DNA of 64,000 nt. Source: Poseidonibacter parvus (GTDB lineage: Bacteria > Campylobacterota > Campylobacteria > Campylobacterales > Arcobacteraceae). Made by a program: the position numbers and the translations under genes. The DNA is taken from positions 2,480,001-2,544,000 of the forward strand of contig NZ_CP019070.1 in NCBI RefSeq assembly GCF_001956695.1, given 5' to 3'. Under the pieces are notes generated by a model. That model worked only from the letters and a program-made list of their open reading frames with translations, was not told the origin of the DNA and ran no database searches. This document shows, one piece after another, positions 1 through 9,356 of the stretch. Numbering within the stretch: position 1 is the first letter of the stretch; each line of letters begins with the position of its first letter.

Positions 1-16
1 TATTAAAATAAAACTA

Positions 17-586
17 TTATTTGATTTTTAAAGAATTTAAATAAAATTCTAACTGTGAAATACAAGAGATATAAATATCTGAAGAATTGGATTTTTTAGC
101 TGTTGCTAAGCATCCTTCAATAGAAGCTACAACAAAAACAGCTAAATCTTTAATATTTGGATGTGAGATTTCATTGTTTTTTACTGCCTTTATTAAAACA
201 GTTTCAATAATCTCTTCAAAGTGAAAATATACTTTTTCTAAAGCTATTTTAAACTCTTCATCTTTAGATGAAAGTTCTTGTACAAGATTATTTAACCTGC
301 AACCATAAGTGTAATTATATTTATCTCTTGTTGAAACTAGTTTGATTAAACCATCAATAATATTTTCTTCAAGTTTTAGTAAACTTGCATATTTATTTTC
401 AATATAATCGTTTATATGAACTTCAATAACCCCAAGAGTTAACTCTTTTTTAGATTTAAAAAAATGATACATCGAGCCTTTATTCATAGCGGCTTTTTTT
501 AAGATTTTATCAACTGAAGTAGCACTATAGCCATTTTCATATATCTCATTAAATGCTGTTTGAAGTAATTTACTTTTTGTATTCAT
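17..586 (-). CDS. TetR/AcrR family transcriptional regulator
   Basis: A 189-residue predicted repressor. Residues about 1-60 form the TetR-type helix-turn-helix (YSATSVDKILKKA, then KGSMYHFFKSKKEL, the usual recognition-helix pattern). The remainder is an all-helical ligand or dimer domain too divergent to assign a ligand. It is the last gene of a minus-strand group thyA-folA-tetR, starting 7 bases after the folA stop, so it is probably co-transcribed. The Shine-Dalgarno is weak. Family assignment is firm; the target is unknown, and a link to folate genes is only positional. Confidence 0.85.
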   Translation of the reverse strand: MNTKSKLLQTAFNEIYENGYSATSVDKILKKAAMNKGSMYHFFKSKKELTLGVIEVHINDYIENKYASLLKLEENIIDGLIKLVSTRDKYNYTYGCRLNNLVQELSSKDEEFKIALEKVYFHFEEIIETVLIKAVKNNEISHPNIKDLAVFVVASIEGCLATAKKSNSSDIYISCISQLEFYLNSLKIK

Positions 587-593
587 TTTTATT

Positions 594-1097
594 CTAATCT
601 TTTTTTACCCAAACTTTAAATTTCCAAGCAGGCGACTTTACCTTTCCATGTTCAAGTATTTCATCATAAGATTTTTCTTGCGCTAAATCCCAAGTTGAGA
701 AGTCAATAGGCTTTAAAAATGCATCAGCAACACCTTCAAAATCAACTTCACTTAAATACATTTTATCAACATAAGGAAAAAGTGTTTCATAAATATTAGC
801 ACCGCCAATTATAAAAAGTTCTTCTTCAGCATTAGCTCTTGCAAAATTAAAAGCTTCTTGGACATCATTAAAAGTATGTACACCCTCATGTTCAAAGCCA
901 GAATTTGATAAAACAAGTGAAGTTCTATTTGGAAGCGGTTTTCCGATACTTTCAAAAGTTTTTCTTCCCATTAAAATATGATGCCCTGAAGTTATAGTTT
1001 TAAAATTTTTAAAATCTTCACTTATATGCCATAACATTTCATTGTTTAAACCAATTTCCCAGTTCTTTCCGTAAGCTACTATCATTGAAATTTTCAT
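594..1097 (-). CDS. folA: Dihydrofolate reductase
   Basis: Reduces dihydrofolate to tetrahydrofolate with NADPH in the cytoplasm, regenerating the cofactor consumed by the upstream thyA product. The 167 residues match normal DHFR length. The N-terminal strand MKISMIVAYG, the acidic active-site region LWHISEDF, the NADPH-binding segment ILMGRKTFESIG and the IIGGANIY motif are all present. An AAGGA Shine-Dalgarno lies about 5 bases upstream of the ATG. It follows thyA by 20 bases and precedes the TetR gene by 7, giving a compact thymidylate/folate unit. Confidence 0.96.
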   Translation of the reverse strand: MKISMIVAYGKNWEIGLNNEMLWHISEDFKNFKTITSGHHILMGRKTFESIGKPLPNRTSLVLSNSGFEHEGVHTFNDVQEAFNFARANAEEELFIIGGANIYETLFPYVDKMYLSEVDFEGVADAFLKPIDFSTWDLAQEKSYDEILEHGKVKSPAWKFKVWVKKD

Positions 1098-1117
1098 AAT
1101 TTTCCTTTAAGTTTCTA

Positions 1118-1981
1118 CTATACAGCCATTACAGCTTTAATAGATTCATCACACTCATAATTAGTAAGTTCAAAATCACTCATTTTAAAATCATTAATAT
1201 CTTTTATATCAGGATTAATTTTCATACTAGGTTTTTTATATGGAGTACGAGAAAGCTGTAAATTAACTTGTTCCATATGATTAGAATAAATATGTGCATC
1301 ACCAAAAGTGTGAACAAAATCTCCTACTTCAAGCTCACAAACTTGAGCAATCATCATAGTTAATAATGCATAAGAAGCAATATTAAAAGGAACACCTAAA
1401 AACACATCTGCGCTTCTTTGATATAACTGACAAGAAAGTTTTCCATTTGCTACATAAAACTGAAAGAAAGTATGACATGGAGGAAGTGCCATTTTTTCTA
1501 ACTCAGCTACATTCCAAGCAGATAAAATTAATCTTCTAGAGTTTGGATTAGTTTTAATTTGTTCAATTAATTCAGCTAACTGATCAATACTACTTCCATC
1601 TGTACCCTTCCATGATCTCCATTGAGCTCCATAAACAGGGCCTAATTCTTTAATTGTATCTGTGTTTACATAACCTAAGTCTTTACCTTGTGCATCTGCA
1701 TTTGCAGTCCATACAGTTTTTTTGCCAATTAAATTTTCTGCCTTATCTCCAAAATTTATCTCAGCAAGTCTTCTTTCATCTGTGCTTCCTTCAATAAACC
1801 ATAAAAGCTCTGAAATAATTGCCTTTAAATGTGTTTTTTTAGTAGTAACTAATGGAAAACCTTCATTTAAATCAAATCTCATTTGATATCCAAATACAGA
1901 AGTAGTACCTGTACCTGTTCTATCACCTTTAAAAACACCCTTGTCTAATATATGTTGTAATAAATCTAAATATTGTTTCAT
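1118..1981 (-). CDS. thyA: Thymidylate synthase (ThyA type)
   Basis: Methylates dUMP to dTMP using methylene-tetrahydrofolate, producing the dihydrofolate that FolA recycles. The 287-residue protein is slightly longer than the roughly 264-residue enterobacterial enzyme because of an insertion in the first half. Visible landmarks are [10 protein letters not shown] near the N terminus, the catalytic cysteine in [11 protein letters not shown], the dUMP phosphate-binding [20 protein letters not shown], and HIYSNHMEQ. It heads the thyA-folA-tetR minus-strand group. The gene is intact and assignment is secure. Confidence 0.97.
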   Translation of the reverse strand: MKQYLDLLQHILDKGVFKGDRTGTGTTSVFGYQMRFDLNEGFPLVTTKKTHLKAIISELLWFIEGSTDERRLAEINFGDKAENLIGKKTVWTANADAQGKDLGYVNTDTIKELGPVYGAQWRSWKGTDGSSIDQLAELIEQIKTNPNSRRLILSAWNVAELEKMALPPCHTFFQFYVANGKLSCQLYQRSADVFLGVPFNIASYALLTMMIAQVCELEVGDFVHTFGDAHIYSNHMEQVNLQLSRTPYKKPSMKINPDIKDINDFKMSDFELTNYECDESIKAVMAV

Positions 1982-2044
1982 TTTCTACCTATTCTTTTAT
2001 CTTTGAAATTGTAGCAAATTTAAAATAAACATGCTATTTTTATA

Positions 2045-3022
2045 TTAATTTCTTCGCTGACCTGGCTTTGGTGCCGATACCTCTTTTTGTAAATCAAGGG
2101 ATAAATTATGGTAAAAAAGCTCACCGTAATCTGTAGTTCTATTTATTATCTCATAAGCTTGAACTAATGTATTATTGTATTTTATAGCATCTTGTAGTAT
2201 CTTAATTATCTTAACAGATTCTAAGAAATTCACATGAGATGGGGCTTCTATTGGTGAAGAGTAATACTTATGCATTCTTTCAACTAAGTTTTTATTTCTT
2301 ATTTCAATAAATACAGACTCAATTGGTGATTTAAAAAATAGTATTTTTTGCTTTACATTAATAGATATATATGTTGTTTCCATTCCATATATTTTTCTAG
2401 AAAAAGAATCAAATAAAAAAAGTTTTTTATTATAATTATTATTGAATAATTCATATATAAGTTCAAGTATTTTAATCTTTTCTTCTCTTGAATAAAAATT
2501 TCCAATACTTGCAAAACAAAAAGATAATACTGATTTAATAGAATACCATTCTGTTGTATCATAATCATATCTTAGCATCTGATCAATTCTTCCTTGTTTC
2601 AACTCTTCTATGTCTTTACTAGATTTTGTTCTGTACACTTCTTGTACAGCAGTATCTCTATACATAGGTCCAGGGAACTGTGCTTGAATAACAAATCTTC
2701 TGTTTTGTTCTAGTTCCATGATGTATTTTAAACGCCCATAATAGTCTTCATCTATAATTCGCACCTCTTTTTGAGGTATTTGAGTAATTGATTTTAAAAA
2801 CTCATCACTATGACAACCCTCTTCCCAAATATAATCAGGATATCTAAATATATTACAAATTTTATCTTTAATTTCATTACTTGGTTCAATATCTGTAACA
2901 TTATCAATCCACGATGTAACAGTTCTTCTATCTTTATTAATAAGTGATGCAAATTTTGAAATACTAAGATTTGACCTTTTAAATATTTCAATAAATTTAT
3001 CAATAGAGTTTTTATAATTCAT
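2045..3022 (-). CDS. HTH-domain protein of unknown function, divergent from the prp operon
   Basis: A 325-residue protein I do not recognise as a named family. I chose the start at 3022 because AAGAAGG sits 6 bases upstream; the reading frame stays open further up to 3100 but has no ribosome site there. Residues about 5-40 resemble an XRE/Cro-type helix-turn-helix (LSISKFASLINKDRRTVTSW). The rest is mixed alpha/beta with no clear catalytic motif; the arrangement of HTH plus a large unknown domain suggests a ligand-sensing regulator. It is transcribed away from prpB, with about 175 bases between them. Two TTGTAC boxes 30 bases apart flank its own TATAAT. Control of prp is a hypothesis, not something the sequence proves. 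Confidence 0.7.
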   Translation of the reverse strand: MNYKNSIDKFIEIFKRSNLSISKFASLINKDRRTVTSWIDNVTDIEPSNEIKDKICNIFRYPDYIWEEGCHSDEFLKSITQIPQKEVRIIDEDYYGRLKYIMELEQNRRFVIQAQFPGPMYRDTAVQEVYRTKSSKDIEELKQGRIDQMLRYDYDTTEWYSIKSVLSFCFASIGNFYSREEKIKILELIYELFNNNYNKKLFLFDSFSRKIYGMETTYISINVKQKILFFKSPIESVFIEIRNKNLVERMHKYYSSPIEAPSHVNFLESVKIIKILQDAIKYNNTLVQAYEIINRTTDYGELFYHNLSLDLQKEVSAPKPGQRRN

Positions 3023-3052
3023 CATTAACCTTCTTATTATCTTTAACAATAA

Positions 3053-3088
3053 TTGTACCATTATAAAACATAAAAACAAATATTGTAC
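3053..3088. promoter_or_regulatory. Repeated TTGTAC boxes around the HTH-gene promoter
   Basis: TTGTAC occurs at 3053-3058 and again at 3083-3088, each followed by a similar ATTAT-like stretch, with 30 bases between matching positions. The minus-strand TATAAT (3060-3065) of the HTH gene lies between them. Direct repeats spaced by about three helical turns around a promoter are what an autoregulatory operator often looks like. This is inference from pattern only. Confidence 0.4.
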
Positions 3089-3162
3089 ATTATGAGACAA
3101 TTGATGAAAAAGTTGCTATTTATAAAACAAAAATCATACAACAGCATAATCTATTAATGATG

Positions 3163-3168
3163 TATAAT
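3163..3168 (+). promoter_or_regulatory. -10 element of the prp operon
   Basis: A perfect TATAAT preceded directly by TG lies 31 bases ahead of the prpB start, leaving a short leader with an AAGGA ribosome site. No conserved -35 is visible, as is normal for sigma-70 promoters in Campylobacterota. Confidence 0.6.
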
Positions 3169-3198
3169 ATTTCAACAAAACTAATTTAAAGGATGCAC

Positions 3199-4083
3199 AT
3201 GAGCGCAGGAAAAAAATTTAGAGAAGCATTAGAGGCAGAATCACCTTTACAAATCGTAGGAACAATTAATGCATACCAAGCATTACAAGCTACAAAAGTA
3301 GGACACAAAGCAATTTACCTTTCAGGTGGAGGAATTGCAAATGCATCTTACGGTTTACCAGATTTAGGTATGACTATGATCGAAGACGTTTGTATTGATG
3401 TAAGAAGAGTTACTTCAATTTGTGACACTCCATTAATCGTTGATGCTGATACTGGTTGGGGACATGCATTTAATGTTGCTAGAACTGTTAAAGAATTTAT
3501 TAGATCTGGAGCTGCTGGTTTACATATTGAAGATCAAGTTGCTGCTAAAAGATGTGGACACAGACCAAATAAAGAGTTAGTATCTACTGAAGAAATGTGT
3601 GACAGAATTAGAGCTGCTGTTGATGCTAAAAATGAATTAGATCCAGATTTCTATATCATTGCAAGAACTGATGCACATGCATCTGAAGGTCAACAAGCTG
3701 CTGTTGATAGAGCATTAGCTTATGTTGAAGCTGGAGCAGATGCAATTTTTGCTGAAGCTGTTCATACATTAAAAGAATACAAAGAATTTACATCTCAAAT
3801 GTCTGTTCCTGTATTAGCAAACATTACTGAGTTCGGTGCAACTCCAATGTTTACAACTGAAGAATTAGCTGAAGTTGGTATTGATATGGTTCTTTACCCA
3901 TTATCTGCATTTAGAGCAATGAATAAAGCTGCTTTAGCTGTTTACCAAGAATTAAAAGACAAAGGTACTCAAGAAGGTGTTCTTGATACAATGCAAACAA
4001 GAATGGAACTTTACGATATGTTAGGTTACCACGATTATGAGCAAAAAATGGATGCATTATTTTCAAAAGGTAAAGCGAAGTAA
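3199..4083 (+). CDS. prpB: 2-Methylisocitrate lyase
   Basis: Splits 2-methylisocitrate into pyruvate and succinate, the last step of the methylcitrate cycle for propionyl-CoA. The 294-residue protein has the isocitrate-lyase/PEP-mutase barrel with the metal-binding VDADTGWG, the catalytic-loop KRCGH in [16 protein letters not shown], and the IIARTDA strand. I start at the ATG at 3199 rather than the in-frame ATG at 3193 because AAGGA is 5 bases from the former and touches the latter. It is the first gene of prpB-prpC-acnD-prpF. Codon use is strongly biased to a few codons, suggesting high expression. Confidence 0.95.
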   Translation: MSAGKKFREALEAESPLQIVGTINAYQALQATKVGHKAIYLSGGGIANASYGLPDLGMTMIEDVCIDVRRVTSICDTPLIVDADTGWGHAFNVARTVKEFIRSGAAGLHIEDQVAAKRCGHRPNKELVSTEEMCDRIRAAVDAKNELDPDFYIIARTDAHASEGQQAAVDRALAYVEAGADAIFAEAVHTLKEYKEFTSQMSVPVLANITEFGATPMFTTEELAEVGIDMVLYPLSAFRAMNKAALAVYQELKDKGTQEGVLDTMQTRMELYDMLGYHDYEQKMDALFSKGKAK

Positions 4084-4092
4084 TTCGCTTTA
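4071..4092 (+). terminator. Hairpin across the prpB stop codon
   Basis: TAAAGCGAA (4071-4079) and TTCGCTTTA (4084-4092) form a 9-bp stem with a GTAA loop. The stop codon of prpB lies in the loop and second arm. There is only a short T stretch afterwards, so it may be a processing or mRNA-stability element rather than a full terminator. Confidence 0.45.
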
Positions 4093-4137
4093 TTTAAACT
4101 AGAATAAAAATTAATTTAAAATAATAAGGGGAAATTT

Positions 4138-5286
4138 ATGAGTACTACTACAGGATTTAAACCAAAAAAATCAGTTGCATTATCAGGACAATCAGCGGGA
4201 AGTACAGCAATCTGTACAGTTGGGAAAAGTGGAAATGACTTACATTATAGAGGTTATGATATTTTAGAATTTGCTGATAAATCAGAATTTGAAGAAATTG
4301 CACACTTAATTGTATATGGTAAATTACCAAACAAAGCAGAATTAGCTGCATATAAAACAAAACTTCAAGGATTAAGAGATATTCCTGCTGGAGTTAAAGT
4401 TGCATTAGAGCAATTACCAAAAACTGCTCACCCAATGGACGTTATGAGAACTGGTTGTTCAGTTCTTGGAGCAATTATGTCTGAAGATGAAGCTCATCCA
4501 AAAGATGAAGCACAAGCAATTGTTGATAAATTAATGGCATCATTTGGTTCTATGTTATGTTACTGGTACCATTATGCATATAATGGAAAAAGAATTGATG
4601 TTGTAACTGATGATGATTCAGTTGGTGGTCACTTCTTACACTTATTACATGGTGAAAAACCAAGAGAATCTTGGGTTAAAGCTATGCATACTTCTTTAAT
4701 TTTATATGCTGAACATGAATTTAATGCATCTACATTTACTTCAAGAGTAATTGCTGGTACTAATTCAGATATGTATTCTTGTATTACTGGTTCTATTGGA
4801 GCTTTAAGAGGTCCTAAACACGGTGGTGCAAATGAAGTTGCATTCTATATTCAAGAAAGATACTCTTCAGCTGATGAAGCAGAAAAAGATATCTTAGAAA
4901 GAATGGCTAAAAAAGAAATTATTATCGGATTTGGACACCCAGTTTATACTTCTTGTGATCCAAGAAATGTAGTAATTAAAAAAGTTGCTGAAGATTTATC
5001 AAAAGAAAACAACAACACATTAATGTATGATGTTGCAGAAAGAATTGAAACAATTATGTGGGATAACAAAAAAATGTTCCCTAACTTAGATTGGTTCTCT
5101 GCTGTTTCTTACAACCAAATGGGAATTCCAACAGATATGTTTACTCCAATATTCATTATCTCAAGAGTTACTGGATGGGGTGCACACGTAATTGAGCAAA
5201 GAGAAGATGGAAAAATTATTAGACCATCAGCTACTTATACAGGACCTGAAGATTTAAAATTCGTTCCTTTAGAAGATAGAAAATAA
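4138..5286 (+). CDS. prpC: 2-Methylcitrate synthase
   Basis: Condenses propionyl-CoA with oxaloacetate to 2-methylcitrate. The 382-residue length fits the short citrate-synthase family used in propionate metabolism. Family features include LHYRGYDI near the N terminus, the catalytic histidine regions EHEFNASTF and GPKHGGANE, and GFGHPVY. It lies 54 bases after prpB behind a strong AAGGGG ribosome site, and a hairpin follows it. The operon context distinguishes it from housekeeping GltA, though such enzymes often show some activity with acetyl-CoA. Confidence 0.94.
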   Translation: MSTTTGFKPKKSVALSGQSAGSTAICTVGKSGNDLHYRGYDILEFADKSEFEEIAHLIVYGKLPNKAELAAYKTKLQGLRDIPAGVKVALEQLPKTAHPMDVMRTGCSVLGAIMSEDEAHPKDEAQAIVDKLMASFGSMLCYWYHYAYNGKRIDVVTDDDSVGGHFLHLLHGEKPRESWVKAMHTSLILYAEHEFNASTFTSRVIAGTNSDMYSCITGSIGALRGPKHGGANEVAFYIQERYSSADEAEKDILERMAKKEIIIGFGHPVYTSCDPRNVVIKKVAEDLSKENNNTLMYDVAERIETIMWDNKKMFPNLDWFSAVSYNQMGIPTDMFTPIFIISRVTGWGAHVIEQREDGKIIRPSATYTGPEDLKFVPLEDRK

Positions 5287-5338
5287 GAACTTAATCTTAA
5301 TCTAAAAAAATTCTAGCGCCACTTTGGCAAACAAAACT

Positions 5339-5364
5339 AAGGATGAGTTTCACTCATCCTTTTA
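5339..5364 (+). terminator. Hairpin between prpC and acnD
   Basis: AAGGATGAGT (5339-5348) pairs perfectly with ACTCATCCTT (5352-5361) around a TTC loop, followed by a short T run. It has the form of an intrinsic terminator but sits inside the operon, so partial termination or RNA-end protection of the prpBC part is the likely effect. Confidence 0.6.
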
Positions 5365-5388
5365 ATCTCAAATAAATGGATATACAAT

Positions 5389-7986
5389 ATGACAAATGAT
5401 AAATATCTTAAAAAATTAGAAGGTTTTGACACAAGCTTTTATGATGTAAAAGCAGCTGTTGAAGATATTACTCCTGGTTCTTTTGAAAAATTAAACTACA
5501 TTTCAAGAGTATTAGCAGAAAACTTACTTAGAAAATGTCCTAGTGAAGATTTAAAAGATTCTTTAATTCAATTAATTGAAAAAAGAACTGATAAAGATTT
5601 CCCATGGTACCCATCAAGAGTTGTAACTCATGATATTTTAGGACTTACTGCATTAGTTGATTTAGCTGGTTTAAGAGAAGCAGTTGAAGCTGGTGGTGGA
5701 GATCCTAAACAAGTTAATCCTGTTGTTCCTACTCAATTAATCGTTGATCACTCACTAGCAGTTGAATGTGGTGGATTTGATCCAGAAGCATTCCAAAAAA
5801 ATAGAGATATCGAAGATAGAAGAAATGCTGATAGATTCCACTTTATTAACTGGACTAAAGAAGCATTTGATAATGTAGATGTTATTCCTCCAGGGAATGG
5901 TATTATGCACCAAATCAACTTAGAAAAAATGTCTCCAGTTGTACATAATATTGATGGAATTGCAAGTCCAGATACATTAGTTGGAACTGATTCACATACT
6001 CCACATGTTGATGCTTTAGGTGTTTATGCACTTGGTGTTGGTGGATTAGAAGCTGAAAATGTAATGCTTGGAAACCCTTCATTTATGAGAGTTCCTGAAG
6101 TTATTGGTGTAAATGTAATTGGTGTTAGAGCGCCAGGAATTACTGCAACTGATATTGCATTAACATTAACATCTTTCTTAAGAGAAAATAATGTAATTTC
6201 TTCATTCTTAGAATTCTATGGTGAAGGATTAAAATACTTAAACTTAGGAGATCGTGCTACTATTTCTAACATGACTCCTGAATATGGTGCAAGTGCTGCT
6301 ATGTTTGGTATTGATGAGCAAACTTTAGATTACTTAACTTTAACTGGTAGAGAAGCAGAACAAGTTAAACTAGTTGAAGCTTATGCTAAAGCAAATGGTT
6401 TATGGGCAACAGAATTAACAAAAGCAACTTATGCAAGAGAATTAACTTTTGATTTATCAGAAGTAACAAGATCATTAGCAGGTCCTTCTAAACCTCATAA
6501 ATTAGTACCAACAAATACATTAGTATCAGAAGGTATTATTAAAGATTTCAAAGAAGAAGATGAAAATAAAATCCCAGATGGTGGTATTTTAATTGCTGCA
6601 ATTACATCGTGTACTAACACTTCTAATCCAAGAAATGTTATTGCTGCTGGTTTATTAGCTAAAAAAGCAAATGAATTAGGATTAAAAAGAAAACCATGGG
6701 TTAAATCTTCATTAGCACCAGGATCTAAAGTAGTTGAAACATACTTAAACGATGCAAAATTACTTCCTGAATTAGAAAAGTTAGGATTTGGTATTGTTGG
6801 ATTTGCATGTACTACTTGTAATGGTATGTCAGGTGCACTTGATCCAAAAATTCAACAAGAAGTTGTTGAGAATGATATTTATTCAACTGCTGTATTATCT
6901 GGAAACAGAAACTTTGATGGAAGAATTCACCCATACGTAAAAGAAGCATTTTTAGCTTCACCTGCATTAGTAGTTGCTTATGCATTAGCTGGTTCTATTA
7001 GATTTGATATTGAAAAAGACTCATTAGGAACAGATAAAAATGGTAATGAAATCACATTAAAAGATTTATGGCCAAGTGATGAAGAAATCAACGCAGTTGA
7101 AAAAGCATCAGTTAGGCCAGAAATGTTTGATGCTATTTATGATCCAATGTTTGCTAAGAACTCTTTAGACAATGTTGAGATTTCACCATTTTATAAATGG
7201 AATACTCAATCAACATATATTAATAAGCCACCTTATTGGGAAGCTGAGTATATGGAAATGCCAGCTCTAAAAGGTATGAGACCATTAGGTGTATTCCCAG
7301 ATAATATCACTACTGATCACTTATCTCCATCAAATGCGATTTTACCAACATCTGCATCTGGTGAATATTGTTTATCTAAAGGTCTTCCAGTTGAAGATTT
7401 AAACTCATATGCTACGCATAGAGGGGATCATCATACAGCTAGTAGAGCTACTTTAGCAAATCCAAAATTATTTAACGAAATGGTTAAAAATGAAGATGGA
7501 AGCGTTAAACAAGGTTCATTAACTAAAATCATGCCAGAAGGTACTGAATCTAGAATGTGGGAAGCAATAGAGACTTACACTACTAGAAAACAACCTTTAA
7601 TTATTGTTGCTGGTACTAACTATGGACAAGGGTCTTCTAGAGACTGGGCTGCAAAGGGTGTTAGACTTGCAGGTGTTGAAGTTTTAATTGCTGAATCAAT
7701 TGAAAGAATTCACAGAACTAACTTAGTTGGAATGGGTGTATTACCATTACAATTTAAAGATGGTGAAACTAGACATACTTACTCTATTGATGGAAGTGAA
7801 ACTTTTGATATTGAAGGTGAGATTACTCCTAGAACTGATTTAACAGTTGTAATGACAAGAGCAAATGGTGAAGTTGTTAAGTTTACTGTTCTTTGTAGAT
7901 TAGATACTTCTGCTGAAGTTGATGTTTACAAAAATGGTGGTATTTTACAAAAATTCGCTAAAGATGTTATTGCTTCTTCAAAATAG
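5389..7986 (+). CDS. acnD: 2-Methylcitrate dehydratase, Fe/S-dependent (AcnD)
   Basis: An aconitase-superfamily [4Fe-4S] enzyme of 865 residues that dehydrates 2-methylcitrate, replacing the unrelated PrpD. The cluster cysteines are visible in AITSCTNTS (about residue 407) and FACTTCNG (about 473-476), and the swivel domain carries the usual GTNYGQGSSRDWAAKG. Immediate linkage to prpF, the known accessory gene for this dehydratase, supports AcnD over the TCA-cycle aconitase AcnA. Methylaconitate, the presumed product, is then handled with PrpF. No prpD is present in the window. Confidence 0.93.
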   Translation: MTNDKYLKKLEGFDTSFYDVKAAVEDITPGSFEKLNYISRVLAENLLRKCPSEDLKDSLIQLIEKRTDKDFPWYPSRVVTHDILGLTALVDLAGLREAVEAGGGDPKQVNPVVPTQLIVDHSLAVECGGFDPEAFQKNRDIEDRRNADRFHFINWTKEAFDNVDVIPPGNGIMHQINLEKMSPVVHNIDGIASPDTLVGTDSHTPHVDALGVYALGVGGLEAENVMLGNPSFMRVPEVIGVNVIGVRAPGITATDIALTLTSFLRENNVISSFLEFYGEGLKYLNLGDRATISNMTPEYGASAAMFGIDEQTLDYLTLTGREAEQVKLVEAYAKANGLWATELTKATYARELTFDLSEVTRSLAGPSKPHKLVPTNTLVSEGIIKDFKEEDENKIPDGGILIAAITSCTNTSNPRNVIAAGLLAKKANELGLKRKPWVKSSLAPGSKVVETYLNDAKLLPELEKLGFGIVGFACTTCNGMSGALDPKIQQEVVENDIYSTAVLSGNRNFDGRIHPYVKEAFLASPALVVAYALAGSIRFDIEKDSLGTDKNGNEITLKDLWPSDEEINAVEKASVRPEMFDAIYDPMFAKNSLDNVEISPFYKWNTQSTYINKPPYWEAEYMEMPALKGMRPLGVFPDNITTDHLSPSNAILPTSASGEYCLSKGLPVEDLNSYATHRGDHHTASRATLANPKLFNEMVKNEDGSVKQGSLTKIMPEGTESRMWEAIETYTTRKQPLIIVAGTNYGQGSSRDWAAKGVRLAGVEVLIAESIERIHRTNLVGMGVLPLQFKDGETRHTYSIDGSETFDIEGEITPRTDLTVVMTRANGEVVKFTVLCRLDTSAEVDVYKNGGILQKFAKDVIASSK

Positions 7987-8005
7987 TAAAAAATATCTAT
8001 AAACA

Positions 8006-8068
8006 CTTTTAGGGTTCTTCCCTAAAAGTATTTAGAAGAAATTATCAAATTTTTTCTAAATACTTTTA
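8006..8068 (+). terminator. Two overlapping hairpins between acnD and prpF
   Basis: Hairpin 1 pairs CTTTTAGGG (8006-8014) with CCCTAAAAG (8020-8028). Hairpin 2 pairs TAAAAGTATTTAGAA (8023-8037) with TTCTAAATACTTTTA (8054-8068). The two share 8023-8028, so both cannot form fully at once. Neither ends in a long T tract. This could be an attenuator-like or stability element; the role is not known. Confidence 0.5.
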
Positions 8069-8099
8069 AATATCAAAAAATTAAACTCAAGGAAAATAA

Positions 8100-9275
8100 A
8101 TGTCTTACCAACCACAATTTAAAGTTAAAGCTACATATATGAGAGGTGGAACTTCTAAAGGAACTTTTTTCAATATTGCTGATTTACCAAAAGAGGCACA
8201 AGAAGATTCAAGAAAAAGAGATAAACTTTTACAAAGAATAGTAGGAAGTCCTGATGTTTATAAAAAACAAATGGATGGTATGGGTGGAGCTTCTTCTTCT
8301 ACTTCAAAAGCTATCTTAGTTGGGAAATCTGATGTAGAAAATCATGATGTTGATTACTACTTTTGTCAAGTTGCAATTGATAAAGATTTTGTAGATATGA
8401 GTGGAAACTGTGGAAACTTAAGCTCAGCTGTTGGTCCTTTTGCAATTCATGAAGGTTTAGTAGATAATGTTCCCCAAAATGGAGTTTGTTGTGTAAGAAT
8501 TTGGCAAGCAAATATCAAAAAAACTATTCTATGTTATGTAACAATGGAAAATGGAATGGTTAAAGAAATGGGTGATTATGAAATTGATGGTGTTGCATTT
8601 CCTGCTGAAGAAATTCAATTAGAGTTCGTAGAACCAGTTGATCCTAGTGAAGAATTATTCCCTACTGGAAACTTAGTAGATGATTTAGAAGTTGAAGGAG
8701 TTGGCACATTTAAAGCTACAATGATAACTGCAGGAATTCCAACTGTATTTGTAAATGCTGATGCTATTGGATATAAAGGTACAGAGCTTCAAGGTGATAT
8801 TAACTCTGACACTGAAGCTTTAGCTAGATTTGAAAAAATCAGAATTGCAGGTGCGCTTAAAATGGGTGTTATGAAAGATGCATCTGATGCACTAACTCAA
8901 CAACATACTCCAAAAATTGCATTTGTATCTCCTGCTCAAGATTTTACAACATCTTCAGGTAAAGAAGTAAAAGCAGCAGATATGGACTTACACGTACGTG
9001 CTTTATCAATGCAACAATTACACCATGCAATGATGGGAACAGCTTCTGTTGCTATTGGTGTTGCTGCTTGTATTCCTGGAACTCTTGTAAATATCGCTGC
9101 AGGTGGTGGAGATAAGGATACAGTTACTTTTGGACATCCAAGTGGTGCTATAAAAGTTGGAGCTGCATTATCACAAAAAGATGGGAAATATGTAGTTGAG
9201 AAAGCTTCAATGTCAAGATCTGCTAGAATTATTATGGATGGAAATGTTCATGTTCCAGCAGGAACTATGGATTAG
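8100..9275 (+). CDS. prpF: PrpF, AcnD-accessory methylaconitate isomerase family
   Basis: A 391-residue diaminopimelate-epimerase-fold protein of the PrpF family, known to be needed with AcnD and thought to isomerise trans- and cis-methylaconitate. The opening YMRGGTSKGTFF, the MGGASSSTSK segment and DMSGNCGNLSSAVGPFA (active-site region, with cysteine) are hallmark motifs, as is GHPSGAI in the C-terminal half. AAGGA precedes the ATG. It is the last gene of the operon, followed 25 bases later by a perfect terminator hairpin. Confidence 0.94.
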   Translation: MSYQPQFKVKATYMRGGTSKGTFFNIADLPKEAQEDSRKRDKLLQRIVGSPDVYKKQMDGMGGASSSTSKAILVGKSDVENHDVDYYFCQVAIDKDFVDMSGNCGNLSSAVGPFAIHEGLVDNVPQNGVCCVRIWQANIKKTILCYVTMENGMVKEMGDYEIDGVAFPAEEIQLEFVEPVDPSEELFPTGNLVDDLEVEGVGTFKATMITAGIPTVFVNADAIGYKGTELQGDINSDTEALARFEKIRIAGALKMGVMKDASDALTQQHTPKIAFVSPAQDFTTSSGKEVKAADMDLHVRALSMQQLHHAMMGTASVAIGVAACIPGTLVNIAAGGGDKDTVTFGHPSGAIKVGAALSQKDGKYVVEKASMSRSARIIMDGNVHVPAGTMD

Positions 9276-9300
9276 TAATTAATCAAAAATTACTTGCATA

Positions 9301-9338
9301 AAAAAAGGCTTATGATTTTAAATCATAAGCCTTTTTTA
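9301..9338. terminator. Bidirectional terminator after prpF
   Basis: An 18-bp perfect inverted repeat beginning AAAAAAGGCTTATGATTT ends in a T run on both strands. It can stop both the prp operon and the convergent minus-strand operon ending with the thioredoxin-like gene. Confidence 0.9.
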
Positions 9339-9356
9339 TTTGTTATTTTAAATATA

